The position numbers and the translations under genes were made by a program. 42,787 bases of DNA from a virus, in IMG/VR virus record IMGVR_UViG_3300020385_000607, positions 1 to 42,787 of that record, one strand, 5' to 3'. Positions 1 to 6,331 of this stretch are shown here, in pieces. The notes under the pieces were generated by a model that was given only the letters and a program-made list of their open reading frames with translations, was not told where the DNA came from and ran no database searches. Each line of letters opens with the position of its first letter. The stretch's first letter is position 1.

Positions 1-128
1 AACAGAGTTGGAATCATCAGTACGCCGAACCAACCGACATAGAGGCGGTTATTGGTAGAAGTTACCCACTCGCAGAACGAATCCCACGATGAGGTTGTTT
101 GTTGTTGTTGTAATGTAGCGTTAGCCAT
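1..128 (-). CDS. psbA: Photosystem II D1 protein, N-terminal part (runs off the left edge)
   Basis: The D1 protein is the core reaction-centre subunit of photosystem II in the thylakoid membrane. Phage copies replace host D1 that turns over in the light during infection. Only the first 42 codons are in the window. The translation begins [18 protein letters not shown] and continues with the [20 protein letters not shown] stretch typical of cyanobacterial and cyanophage D1. The start is the ATG read from position 128. No clear Shine-Dalgarno sequence is visible, which is common for psbA. The gene lies 195 bp downstream of a virion protein gene and has its own sigma-70 promoter and a hairpin-rich leader. 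The remainder of the gene, including any intron, cannot be judged here. Confidence 0.97.
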   Translation of the reverse strand, partial: MANATLQQQQTTSSWDSFCEWVTSTNNRLYVGWFGVLMIPTL

Positions 129-178
129 TGTTTTGAAAAGGGTTAGATATAAGTGCGGGGAACACTAAGTAAAATATT

Positions 179-284
179 CCTGTCTCACCCTCAGAGGCAG
201 GTATTAAAGACTGTTGTTTAGACACGCTGTTTAGTCTTGGTAAGGCGTGTTACAAACAGTTAAGAAATGTGTTGGTTCCTTAAC
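179..284 (-). promoter_or_regulatory. Structured 5' leader of psbA with three hairpins
   Basis: Between the predicted start of transcription near 292 and the psbA ATG at 128 there are about 164 nt holding three inverted repeats. Arms are GTTAAG/CTTAAC at 259-264 and 279-284, ACACGC/GCGTGT at 222-227 and 245-250, and CCTGTCTC/GAGGCAGG at 179-186 and 194-201. The last is the strongest (8 bp with one G-U) and is followed in the RNA by AAUAUUUU, so it could be an attenuator or a terminator. Known RNA families of this context are the PhotoRC motifs upstream of psbA; membership is not established from reading alone. Confidence 0.55.
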
Positions 285-298
285 CTGCTGATTTATTT

Positions 299-327
299 AG
301 TATACTACGGTTTCCCCCACCTGTCAA
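299..327 (-). promoter_or_regulatory. Sigma-70 type promoter for psbA (TTGACA-17-TATACT)
   Basis: On the minus strand TTGACA (322-327) is followed after exactly 17 bp by TATACT (299-304). The TGA inside the -35 box is the stop codon of the virion protein gene (324-326). Just past the -10 box is CTAAATAAA (291-299), which resembles the cyanophage late-promoter motif, so the site may work both early and late. Confidence 0.8.
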
Positions 328-3300
328 CCCTTTTTGCCAAGAATATTTTTGAGTTTTCTTGCTTTCTCTTTTTGGTTGGTTGCCTTCTTGATATTTGCAT
401 CGATCACAGGGTCACCTGTAGGGGGCATGAACTCCGCACTATGTGGGTCTAACTTATCATGCTTATATCGTTTTCCATATTTTGGATGAAACCCATTTAC
501 CATTTCTGGTGGTGGAGTATCTGGATATCCATTCTTAGATGGTTTATCTGGATAATCAATTTGTTTTTTTAATTTATCCGCAACTTTTTTGAGTAATGGA
601 TCCTTAGGAGCATCTAATGTTTGTTGCTCAATGATTTCTTTCATTGCCTTATTGTGATCAATAAGATTCAGATGTTCCTGAATTTCTCTATTACGAATAT
701 TTTTTTTATGCTGGTTCTCATTAACAATCGTATCCCAATAAATTTGTCCATGACCAACATGGTCATAGATGATATTCATTCTTTCAGTGCTTTCGTATCC
801 AGACCAATACTTATCATTAGTTCTCCAGGTTTGACCAGCAGCATTCTTTGCAGTTACTACTTCATCACTTTGCTTAGAAGCAGTTACATCAGGAGTATTT
901 TGTGCTGTGAACTTACCTTTGAAGTTCATCTTATACTTCTGCTTTGGTTGCTCCGGAAGTTTATATGGTTGCTTAATCTCACGAAGAATTTTTCTACGTC
1001 CCTCACTCAAAACAATACCTGAGTTAGGTTCATAGGATTCTCCTTTATACCCAGGAAGTCTTCTCTGCTTTTTATTTTTTTCAGTCTCCATCATTTTAAT
1101 TAATACATCCATAACTTTTTTTAAATCTTCAATAGATTCAGTTTCTTTCAGAGCAGCATCTATTGAAGATTCCAATGATTTATCAGTTTCTTCATTAAGT
1201 AAAGTTCCTTTTAGATCATAACTCTGAAAAAGATTCATCAAGGCTCTAAATGGTCTTTCAATTGCTTGGCGAACAGCAGGTGTAGGACCAGAACCAAAAC
1301 CACCTTTATCTGCATCAACACCAGGTCTAAATCCCCTAGTAGGATCCCAACCACCCTTGTCTCCTGAACCAGGTTTTCCACGTTGTTTCCAATCATTCTC
1401 TAAAAGTTTTCTCCAAGACATCTTATTTTCACCAGGCGATCTACCTTTGTTATACCATTTTGCAATCCCATCTGCTTTTTTGAGAATGGAGGTAAGAGTG
1501 GTAGCACTAGCAAGACCTACTGATGCTACAAATACTCTGGCTACAGCAGCTGATATACCCAATAGAGCGAGTTCTGATGCAGCATCATATGTGGCATTTC
1601 CACGAGGTATTTCTTCCAAACTATATGGATCATCACTTAAGGTATTAGCATAGTTAGAAAATTCACTACGAATATTCCACTCTCTTACAATTTGAATATA
1701 AAAAGGTCTGAACAAAATATCTGATTGCTTTCTATAATTATTGTCATTTTCTTCACGGTCTTTATTAACCCTATCCCTAACAGTTTTACTATTGAATGTA
1801 TCCCAAGTTTTATTAAATAAATCACTCCACTCATGCAACTTTTTATATAAAAGATCACGACTTCCTATTCTTTCTCCAGTATTTTTATTAGTAAACTGGG
1901 GATACCCATTTCCATCTCTACCAAAGTGAATTTGACTCACATATGTATCATGGAGATATTCAGCCTGGTTATAATAACGTTTAAATTCTGGACTTATACT
2001 AAAACCATGTTCTAAACTTCCAATATAACTTCTTCTTTCAGCATATGCATTGTATAGTTTATCAACTTTTACAGTATCAATAAGAGACTCATTTCTACCA
2101 AATGATTCCATTAACCAATCTGGATCAATCTTATATATCATGTCTGCAGATGCACTTAGTTGATCAGCATCCATAGACTCTGGATTACTGACAGCAAAGT
2201 TAGTCAATCTCCTTGCTTCTGCTTCAGCATCCTTATCAATTTTTGCTAAATCAGCATCAGATAATCCTTTACCACCTTCCTTGGCAATATTATTTGCGTC
2301 ATCAGATGCTTTTTCTAATTGCTCAGGAGATGAAGTTTCAGATACTTTATCAACATAACCATCAACAACCTCTGTGCCACCACCAGAAGGACTTGCAGAT
2401 GCTGTTTCTGTTTCAAGCAACAAGTAGTTGTTGATTTGTTCTAAAATATATTCATAATCTTCCCCTAACCTTGGTAGTCTTCGTGCAGGAACGTTTGTTT
2501 GACCAGAACCAAATCCAGCTTGCTGTGCTTGCTGTCTATATTGATTTGCTCTGTTGCTTTTTGGAAATTTTCCACTCTGAATTTTTTGGAAAAGTTGTTG
2601 TCCTTTCTGGAAAGTTTGAGGATTTACAACTTTTTGTGGTTCAATAACACCAATTCCTCTTGCGCCACCAGGAGTGATACTACCAACAACACCACCAGGT
2701 TGACCAGCAGCACCTTGTGCTCCTCCTAGAGGATTAGAACCTGATTTAGCATATCTTGCTCCACCAGATCCTGGTTTCAATCCACCAGATCCCATTTGTC
2801 CCACTTTAGGTGCAGAATATACACCCTTACCACCAGGACTCAATAAACCTTTACTACCTTTATGAAGATTTTGACCCCCTTTTAATGCTTCAAATCCACC
2901 CTTCTTCAATCCAGTAGCACCAACTTGTGAACCTCTCAACCCTCTAGCAAGTCCTGTACTACCTTTGAATGGATTAAATTTGTTAATTGCTTGTGCAAAT
3001 TTAGCAACATACCTTAATTTAGAACCAAGTATTGCTGCTCCTGCTGCTGAAGATGCTGGTTCTGGGAACAATAATGCTAAAACAGCGGCAATATCCAAAC
3101 CCAGCATTGCTGCGTTGAGAATCATTCGTGCATTTTTATCAGCAGTCACATTGGCAAATACTTTTGGATCTTGCTGATTATAATATAGTTGAGCGTCTTC
3201 TGGTCCACCATGATTTGGAGTATTCTGTGGAGTTCCGATATCAGGATTACCACCAGTTCCTGAACCCACATTTGCATCGTCACCATCAGAAGCATCACCT

Positions 3301-4100
3301 GATCCAGCACCAGCAGCGTTTCCTTGAACACTTCCAGTAGGTTGACCAGTGCCACCACCACCACTTATGACAGGAACACCACCAGAATTAAAGAATGAAG
3401 CATTTTTTACAGTTAATCCTGCCTTCAATTTATCATGAAACCATTGAAGCATCTCAAATGTAAAATTAGAATTTGTTGCAACAAATCCACTCGATTCACC
3501 ATTCCAAATACGTCCAGATGTAAATCCATCTTGATAGATTAAATTATTATCATTATCATTTCCCCATCTACCATTAACATATCCAAGAAGAACAAACTCT
3601 CGGGTATCTTTCTGAACATATCCAACATATGTCCTATTATCATTTGAGTGATTATGAAAATATAAGTCAACAAGTGGTCCTAAGATAAAACTTCTGCTAT
3701 TAGGTGGTAGTTCTGAACGAACATAACCAGTATCAGGATCTATAAGTGTCTCAGTATTTCTTGGATTATCTTCCAGAATACTATATGACCAATCTGCTGT
3801 GTATAAAGTATCGTATGGATTAGCTACCGTAGCTCCTGGTCCCTCATCCCAGTAACCAGCAGGTCTTATATAATTTGGTTCTCCAGGTGTTCCAGGAATA
3901 CCTGCTGGCCAATTTCCATCTACATCGGGATAAAAAACTTTTGCTGGATCTAATTCACGACTTAAACGTTGTCCAGGTTGATTCAGCGCATAGACTCCGC
4001 CTATAGAATTCGTAGGGGATTCATTAAGACCTTTGATCTTTTCATCCAACTCAGTAGATTTAAGATGCCGAAGTGCTTTACTAAATTTATTTTTTGCCAC
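324..4100 (-). CDS. Large virion structural protein (1258 aa)
   Basis: The N-terminus MAKNKFSKALRHLKSTELDEK is of a type I recognise from large structural proteins encoded near psbA in T4-like cyanophages; this is memory of the family, not a search. Residues about 245-300 are rich in Gly, Ser, Asn and Asp, and residues about 340-370 form a hydrophobic AALALLFPEPASSAAGAAILG segment. A long Gly/Pro/Lys-rich low-complexity stretch at about 380-530 suggests a flexible linker or fibre. The C-terminal third is charged and includes the tail KEKARKLKNILGKKG. The start codon is GTG at 4100. It lies 10 bp downstream of a 2OG oxygenase gene, with a CATAAATA late-promoter-like site at 4128-4135. The exact virion location is unknown; the Gly/Pro-rich part is a conceivable substrate of the neighbouring hydroxylase. 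Confidence 0.8.
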   Translation of the reverse strand: MAKNKFSKALRHLKSTELDEKIKGLNESPTNSIGGVYALNQPGQRLSRELDPAKVFYPDVDGNWPAGIPGTPGEPNYIRPAGYWDEGPGATVANPYDTLYTADWSYSILEDNPRNTETLIDPDTGYVRSELPPNSRSFILGPLVDLYFHNHSNDNRTYVGYVQKDTREFVLLGYVNGRWGNDNDNNLIYQDGFTSGRIWNGESSGFVATNSNFTFEMLQWFHDKLKAGLTVKNASFFNSGGVPVISGGGGTGQPTGSVQGNAAGAGSGDASDGDDANVGSGTGGNPDIGTPQNTPNHGGPEDAQLYYNQQDPKVFANVTADKNARMILNAAMLGLDIAAVLALLFPEPASSAAGAAILGSKLRYVAKFAQAINKFNPFKGSTGLARGLRGSQVGATGLKKGGFEALKGGQNLHKGSKGLLSPGGKGVYSAPKVGQMGSGGLKPGSGGARYAKSGSNPLGGAQGAAGQPGGVVGSITPGGARGIGVIEPQKVVNPQTFQKGQQLFQKIQSGKFPKSNRANQYRQQAQQAGFGSGQTNVPARRLPRLGEDYEYILEQINNYLLLETETASASPSGGGTEVVDGYVDKVSETSSPEQLEKASDDANNIAKEGGKGLSDADLAKIDKDAEAEARRLTNFAVSNPESMDADQLSASADMIYKIDPDWLMESFGRNESLIDTVKVDKLYNAYAERRSYIGSLEHGFSISPEFKRYYNQAEYLHDTYVSQIHFGRDGNGYPQFTNKNTGERIGSRDLLYKKLHEWSDLFNKTWDTFNSKTVRDRVNKDREENDNNYRKQSDILFRPFYIQIVREWNIRSEFSNYANTLSDDPYSLEEIPRGNATYDAASELALLGISAAVARVFVASVGLASATTLTSILKKADGIAKWYNKGRSPGENKMSWRKLLENDWKQRGKPGSGDKGGWDPTRGFRPGVDADKGGFGSGPTPAVRQAIERPFRALMNLFQSYDLKGTLLNEETDKSLESSIDAALKETESIEDLKKVMDVLIKMMETEKNKKQRRLPGYKGESYEPNSGIVLSEGRRKILREIKQPYKLPEQPKQKYKMNFKGKFTAQNTPDVTASKQSDEVVTAKNAAGQTWRTNDKYWSGYESTERMNIIYDHVGHGQIYWDTIVNENQHKKNIRNREIQEHLNLIDHNKAMKEIIEQQTLDAPKDPLLKKVADKLKKQIDYPDKPSKNGYPDTPPPEMVNGFHPKYGKRYKHDKLDPHSAEFMPPTGDPVIDANIKKATNQKEKARKLKNILGKKG

Positions 4101-4110
4101 TACAAAAGAT

Positions 4111-4668
4111 TTAATCGGTCGTAAAGATATTTATGTATTCTACACCAACTGGATTATTATCGAAACAAGCATTAAGAAACCCTAAGTTAGTTACTCTTGA
4201 ATGTTCTGCATTAGGTGAAGTTGTGGATATATCATGAATTACATCTGGATTCATCCAAATAAATCGATTTGGTTTAGCAAAAATACCAGTTCTATATTGT
4301 TCTTCTTCTGCTTCAATTAATTTTATTTTACCTTCCCAATTCTCATCCCAATGTGGATGTATGTAATAAACATATGATCCATTATCAATATGGGGTCCAT
4401 TAAAATTTCCGTGACCATAGTTTGCTGGACGGAATTGATTGTATGAATGATTGTGTGCTTCTACTATTTCTGAGAAATGACTTTGATATAATCCAATCTC
4501 CTGAAGTTTAGCAAACACTAAAGAAGTTACTTCTTCCCATAACTCATCCCTTTCATCAGACCATTTACCATTCCTATATTGTGATGAGTTTTCTACCTTC
4601 GATGATATTAAAGTAAATGTATCTTGAGGTAAAAAATTATCTATGAGAACAGCAGACCTATGAGACAT
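4111..4668 (-). CDS. 2-oxoglutarate/Fe(II)-dependent oxygenase (prolyl 4-hydroxylase type)
   Basis: This 185-aa protein carries the double-stranded beta-helix signature of 2OG-Fe(II) oxygenases: HID in the segment FNGPHIDNGSY, the distal His in DVIHDIS, and an Arg in SRVTNLGF that would bind 2-oxoglutarate. The family hydroxylates amino-acid side chains or small molecules using O2, Fe(II) and 2-oxoglutarate. Such genes are frequent in T4-like cyanophages, usually beside structural genes. It starts at ATG 4668, is preceded by a TAATAAATA late promoter at 4687-4695, and is followed after 10 bp by the 1258-aa virion protein. That arrangement suggests late expression and a virion or nitrogen/carbon-signal related role; the substrate is not readable from sequence. 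Confidence 0.85.
   Translation of the reverse strand: MSHRSAVLIDNFLPQDTFTLISSKVENSSQYRNGKWSDERDELWEEVTSLVFAKLQEIGLYQSHFSEIVEAHNHSYNQFRPANYGHGNFNGPHIDNGSYVYYIHPHWDENWEGKIKLIEAEEEQYRTGIFAKPNRFIWMNPDVIHDISTTSPNAEHSRVTNLGFLNACFDNNPVGVEYINIFTTD
4128..4135 (-). promoter_or_regulatory. Late-promoter-like site (CATAAATA)
   Basis: The octamer differs by one base from the T4 late consensus TATAAATA and lies 28 bp before the GTG start of the 1258-aa virion protein, inside the 3' end of the oxygenase gene. Confidence 0.45.
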
Positions 4669-4686
4669 TTATTTGAGGTTTTTAGA

Positions 4687-4695
4687 TATTTATTA
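4687..4695 (-). promoter_or_regulatory. Late promoter TAATAAATA before the oxygenase gene
   Basis: The 9-mer is identical to those ahead of the fibre genes and includes the TAA stop codon (4693-4695) of the upstream 61-aa gene. It lies about 20 bp before the oxygenase ATG. Confidence 0.65.
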
Positions 4696-4878
4696 GAACC
4701 TATACCCATCTAGTTCATCCAAAACATAACTCAGATGTTTCTGAACTAATTCCTGCTCTCCAGGATAAAGATGTCTTTTCTGTCCACCAATATCATCAAC
4801 AACATCATACTGTGCATTATTCTTTATCTTCATAATGCGACAACGCAACTCTTCAATACTTACTTGATTTCTAGGCAT
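4693..4878 (-). CDS. Small conserved-type phage protein (61 aa), function unknown
   Basis: The 61-residue product (MPRNQVSIEELRCRIM at the start, HLSYVLDELDGYRF at the end) is charged, soluble and mostly helical by eye, with a YPGEQELV turn in the middle. I do not recognise a domain. The ATG at 4878 sits only 2 bp after the T-run of a strong hairpin terminator. The only purine-rich candidate ribosome site, AGAGGG, is inside the 3' arm of that hairpin, so translation may depend on whether the hairpin forms. The stop codon is part of the late promoter of the next gene. A later start is possible but there is no obvious better one. Confidence 0.65.
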   Translation of the reverse strand: MPRNQVSIEELRCRIMKIKNNAQYDVVDDIGGQKRHLYPGEQELVQKHLSYVLDELDGYRF

Positions 4879-4880
4879 AT

Positions 4881-4912
4881 AAAAAAAGACCCTCTACGGT
4901 ATGTAGAGAGTC
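4881..4912 (-). terminator. Rho-independent terminator of the hli/tiny-ORF operon
   Basis: Minus-strand GACTCTCTAC (4903-4912) pairs with GTAGAGGGTC (4888-4897) around a 5-nt loop, 10 bp with one G-U, followed by seven T (4881-4887). Confidence 0.85.
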
Positions 4913-4917
4913 TAGCA

Positions 4918-5061
4918 TCAATTTGGTGTTGGTGCATACACTGGTGTCAGCATTCCACCATCTGGGGGTCCATCATCATCTTCATTAGTTTCTATGAAGA
5001 GGAGTATAAAGAATAAGGGTGCCAAGAAAAAAATAATTGTCTGTGCCCATTCTATACTCAT
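4918..5061 (-). CDS. Small membrane protein (47 aa), photosynthesis-cluster neighbour
   Basis: The protein starts MSIEWAQTIIFFLAPLFFIL: one hydrophobic segment at about residues 8-24, then an acidic patch (ETNEDDDGPPDGG) and a Pro-rich tail ending VYAPTPN. An acidic DDD followed by a GGM and Pro-rich tail is a pattern I associate with small cyanophage ORFs beside hli genes, but no function is known to me. Its ATG overlaps the stop of the preceding 22-aa ORF (ATGA), and a terminator follows directly, so it is the last gene of the petF-hli set. Likely a single-pass inner or thylakoid membrane peptide. Confidence 0.75.
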   Translation of the reverse strand: MSIEWAQTIIFFLAPLFFILLFIETNEDDDGPPDGGMLTPVYAPTPN

Positions 5062-5126
5062 GATGATTCTCTAGCTGCTGCTCCAATTGGAATAAGAAAC
5101 AGCAGTGCTGCTACTACAAATCCCAT
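5058..5126 (-). CDS. Tiny hydrophobic peptide (22 aa)
   Basis: The reading frame gives MGFVVAALLFLIPIGAAARESS: a 17-residue hydrophobic run and a short polar tail. The ATG overlaps the hli stop (TGATG) and the stop overlaps the next start (ATGA), which is strong evidence of a translated, coupled frame. The GF..A.LFLIP pattern recalls small photosystem or cytochrome b6f subunits such as PsbM or PetM, but the match is too short to name it. Confidence 0.6.
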   Translation of the reverse strand: MGFVVAALLFLIPIGAAARESS

Positions 5127-5233
5127 CACCATACTCCTGGAATGATTTGACCTGTGACTGCATAACTACCCATTGCTGCAATCACTCCGATCATTGCTGC
5201 CCAACCATTAATCCGTTCTGCGTTTTCGTTCAT
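5126..5233 (-). CDS. hli: High-light-inducible protein (35 aa)
   Basis: The sequence MNENAERINGWAAMIGVIAAM leads into GSYAVTGQIIPGVW. It has the core E-R-x-N-G-x-A-A-M-x-G chlorophyll-binding motif of HLIP/CAB proteins and one transmembrane helix, ending in the usual Q-I-I-P-G-x-W. HLIPs bind chlorophyll and carotenoid and protect photosystem II during assembly and under excess light. AGGAG lies 7 bp before the ATG at 5233. The gene overlaps the end of the 56-aa ORF upstream (5208-5233) and is coupled to the 22-aa ORF downstream. It is too short for most gene finders. Confidence 0.92.
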   Translation of the reverse strand: MNENAERINGWAAMIGVIAAMGSYAVTGQIIPGVW

Positions 5234-5378
5234 TTGTTTTCTCCTGAGTTTTGTTGTAAATAATGATTTCTTCACCATCGTGGGTGAAAACTAATTCGTC
5301 GTCGTGCCCCCAACAAAGTTCTTCGTAGAGGGTATTAAGTTTCTCCATGTCTTCATGGAGTTGATTTGGATTTGTCAT
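5208..5378 (-). CDS. Small acidic protein (56 aa), function unknown
   Basis: The product begins MTNPNQLHEDMEKLNTLYEE and continues LCWGHDDELVFTHDGEEIIIY. It is acidic, soluble, a helix followed by a probable beta hairpin, and ends in a basic KTNERKRRTD tail. It starts 4 bp after the ferredoxin stop and runs 26 bp into the hli gene in another frame, so it is the second gene of the petF unit. Proteins of this pattern are common beside petF/hli in cyanophages (memory of the family); no activity is known to me. Confidence 0.75.
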   Translation of the reverse strand: MTNPNQLHEDMEKLNTLYEELCWGHDDELVFTHDGEEIIIYNKTQEKTNERKRRTD

Positions 5379-5382
5379 CAGA

Positions 5383-5673
5383 TCAATAAAGAGATTCTTC
5401 CTGATCTGTCTCGATTACACAATCACTTGTTGGGTATGCAACACAAGTAAGAACAAATCCTTCCTCAATTTGATCATCATCAAGGAATGACTGATCACTT
5501 TGATCAACAGTTCCACTTACAATCTTACCTGCACATGATGAACAAGCACCAGCGCGGCATGAGTAGTTCATATCAACACCTGCTTCCTCAGCAGCATCTA
5601 GAATATACTGGTCGTCTTCACAGGTAACAGTTTGTTCTCCATCAGGAGTGCGAAGAGTAATGTTGAATGCCAT
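5383..5673 (-). CDS. petF: Plant-type [2Fe-2S] ferredoxin (96 aa)
   Basis: This soluble electron carrier accepts electrons from photosystem I and passes them to FNR and other reductases, including phage and host bilin reductases. The cluster ligands are visible in CRAGACSSC (about residues 39-47) and the distal Cys in LTCVAYP (about residue 76). The length of 96 aa is normal for the family and no cysteine is missing. It has a perfect consensus promoter of its own upstream and is followed by the 56-aa ORF, hli and two tiny membrane ORFs, then a terminator. The start ATG at 5673 gives the usual short [13 protein letters not shown]-terminus. Confidence 0.97.
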   Translation of the reverse strand: MAFNITLRTPDGEQTVTCEDDQYILDAAEEAGVDMNYSCRAGACSSCAGKIVSGTVDQSDQSFLDDDQIEEGFVLTCVAYPTSDCVIETDQEESLY

Positions 5674-5697
5674 CGTGGTTCTGTAAAATTAGGTGTA

Positions 5698-5726
5698 ATT
5701 ATATAGAAAGTTTGATACTGTGTCAA
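5698..5726 (-). promoter_or_regulatory. Consensus sigma-70 promoter for petF, with inverted repeat
   Basis: TTGACA (5721-5726) and TATAAT (5698-5703) are both perfect and spaced by 17 bp. A 6-bp inverted repeat, GATACT/AGTATC (5714-5719 and 5726-5731), straddles the -35 box and could be an operator. Confidence 0.9.
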
Positions 5727-5729
5727 GTA

Positions 5730-5951
5730 TCAAGTTTTAAGTTCAAGATAAAATTTACTCTGATCTGATGGTGCATTCTCATAAAATGAGATATCACCAT
5801 ATTGTTTATGATCTTTGTAACCTACCATACGACCTTTCGTATTCTGGATTGCTCCCATCATAGCAATGATCAGGAAGATTGCAGGTGGTCCAATGATGAG
5901 GGCACCTCCAATCACATAATAAGTCAGTAGTTCGAGTAGAGAGGGTTCCAT
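5730..5951 (-). CDS. Small membrane protein (73 aa)
   Basis: The product begins MEPSLLELLTYYVIGGALII and continues GPPAIFLIIAMMGAI, giving a hydrophobic region at about residues 6-33 that is one long or two short membrane helices. A cytoplasmic-type tail follows (GRMVGYKDHKQYGDISFY). It is of a type I recall from small T4-like cyanophage genes in hli regions, without known function. The ATG at 5951 overlaps the stop of the preceding 28-aa ORF (TGATG); an upstream TTG would add one residue but is less likely. It is the last gene of the transcript from the hli promoter at 6284-6312. Confidence 0.75.
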   Translation of the reverse strand: MEPSLLELLTYYVIGGALIIGPPAIFLIIAMMGAIQNTKGRMVGYKDHKQYGDISFYENAPSDQSKFYLELKT

Positions 5952-6037
5952 CAATAAGTTTCAGATAGGTTTTCAATAGAGTAGCAAAGCAAGACAAGAA
6001 ATGCAATGCTTGTCAGGGTAAAAGTAACCTCAGTCAT
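5951..6037 (-). CDS. Tiny membrane peptide (28 aa)
   Basis: The frame starts MTEVTFTLTSIAFLVLLCYS and ends IENLSETY: a single hydrophobic helix. Its ATG directly abuts the stop of the hli gene (6038) and its TGA overlaps the next ATG. That placement, between two real genes with no spare base, argues for translation. No family is recognised. Confidence 0.6.
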   Translation of the reverse strand: MTEVTFTLTSIAFLVLLCYSIENLSETY

Positions 6038-6256
6038 TTAAAATCCGAACGCACCAAAGAAAAATACGCTACCACTGAAAGCATAAGAGACAACAGCAGC
6101 AACAAATCCAAGCATAGCAGTCCGTCCATTTAATTTCTCTGCTTTTTCTGCATAGGTCTCGTATCCATAACGCTGCGCGTCAGTCTCAGAGATATACATT
6201 CTTGGTTCAGTGGCATACATGTTTGTGCGTCCACCATCTTCGGTTGTTACAGTCAC
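6038..6256 (-). CDS. hli: High-light-inducible protein (72 aa)
   Basis: The second HLIP in the window. The C-terminal half (AEKLNGRTAMLGFVAAVVSY) has the conserved E-x-x-N-G-R-x-A-M-x-G-F chlorophyll-binding helix. The N-terminal 35 residues are a polar extension (including YISETDAQRYGYE) seen in longer phage HLIPs. The start is GTG at 6256 with GGAG 6 bp upstream; an internal ATG 12 codons later is less well placed. It sits behind a perfect sigma-70 promoter and is followed without a gap by the 28-aa and 73-aa membrane ORFs. Confidence 0.92.
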   Translation of the reverse strand: MTVTTEDGGRTNMYATEPRMYISETDAQRYGYETYAEKAEKLNGRTAMLGFVAAVVSYAFSGSVFFFGAFGF

Positions 6257-6283
6257 GATACACTCCGTAATGTTTCTTTACAT

Positions 6284-6312
6284 ATTATATAGGAAACATA
6301 AAGTTTTGTCAA
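6284..6312 (-). promoter_or_regulatory. Perfect sigma-70 promoter for the hli unit
   Basis: TTGACA (6307-6312), 17 bp, TATAAT (6284-6289). It lies just after the end of the glycan island and restarts transcription for hli and the two membrane ORFs. Confidence 0.92.
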
Positions 6313-6331
6313 GATTTCTTAGGAGGTTTTC

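Noticed and set aside
5806-6006. 66-aa frame overlapping the small membrane genes before petF
   Set aside because: Cys/Arg/Thr-rich out-of-frame reading of two coupled genes with better starts.
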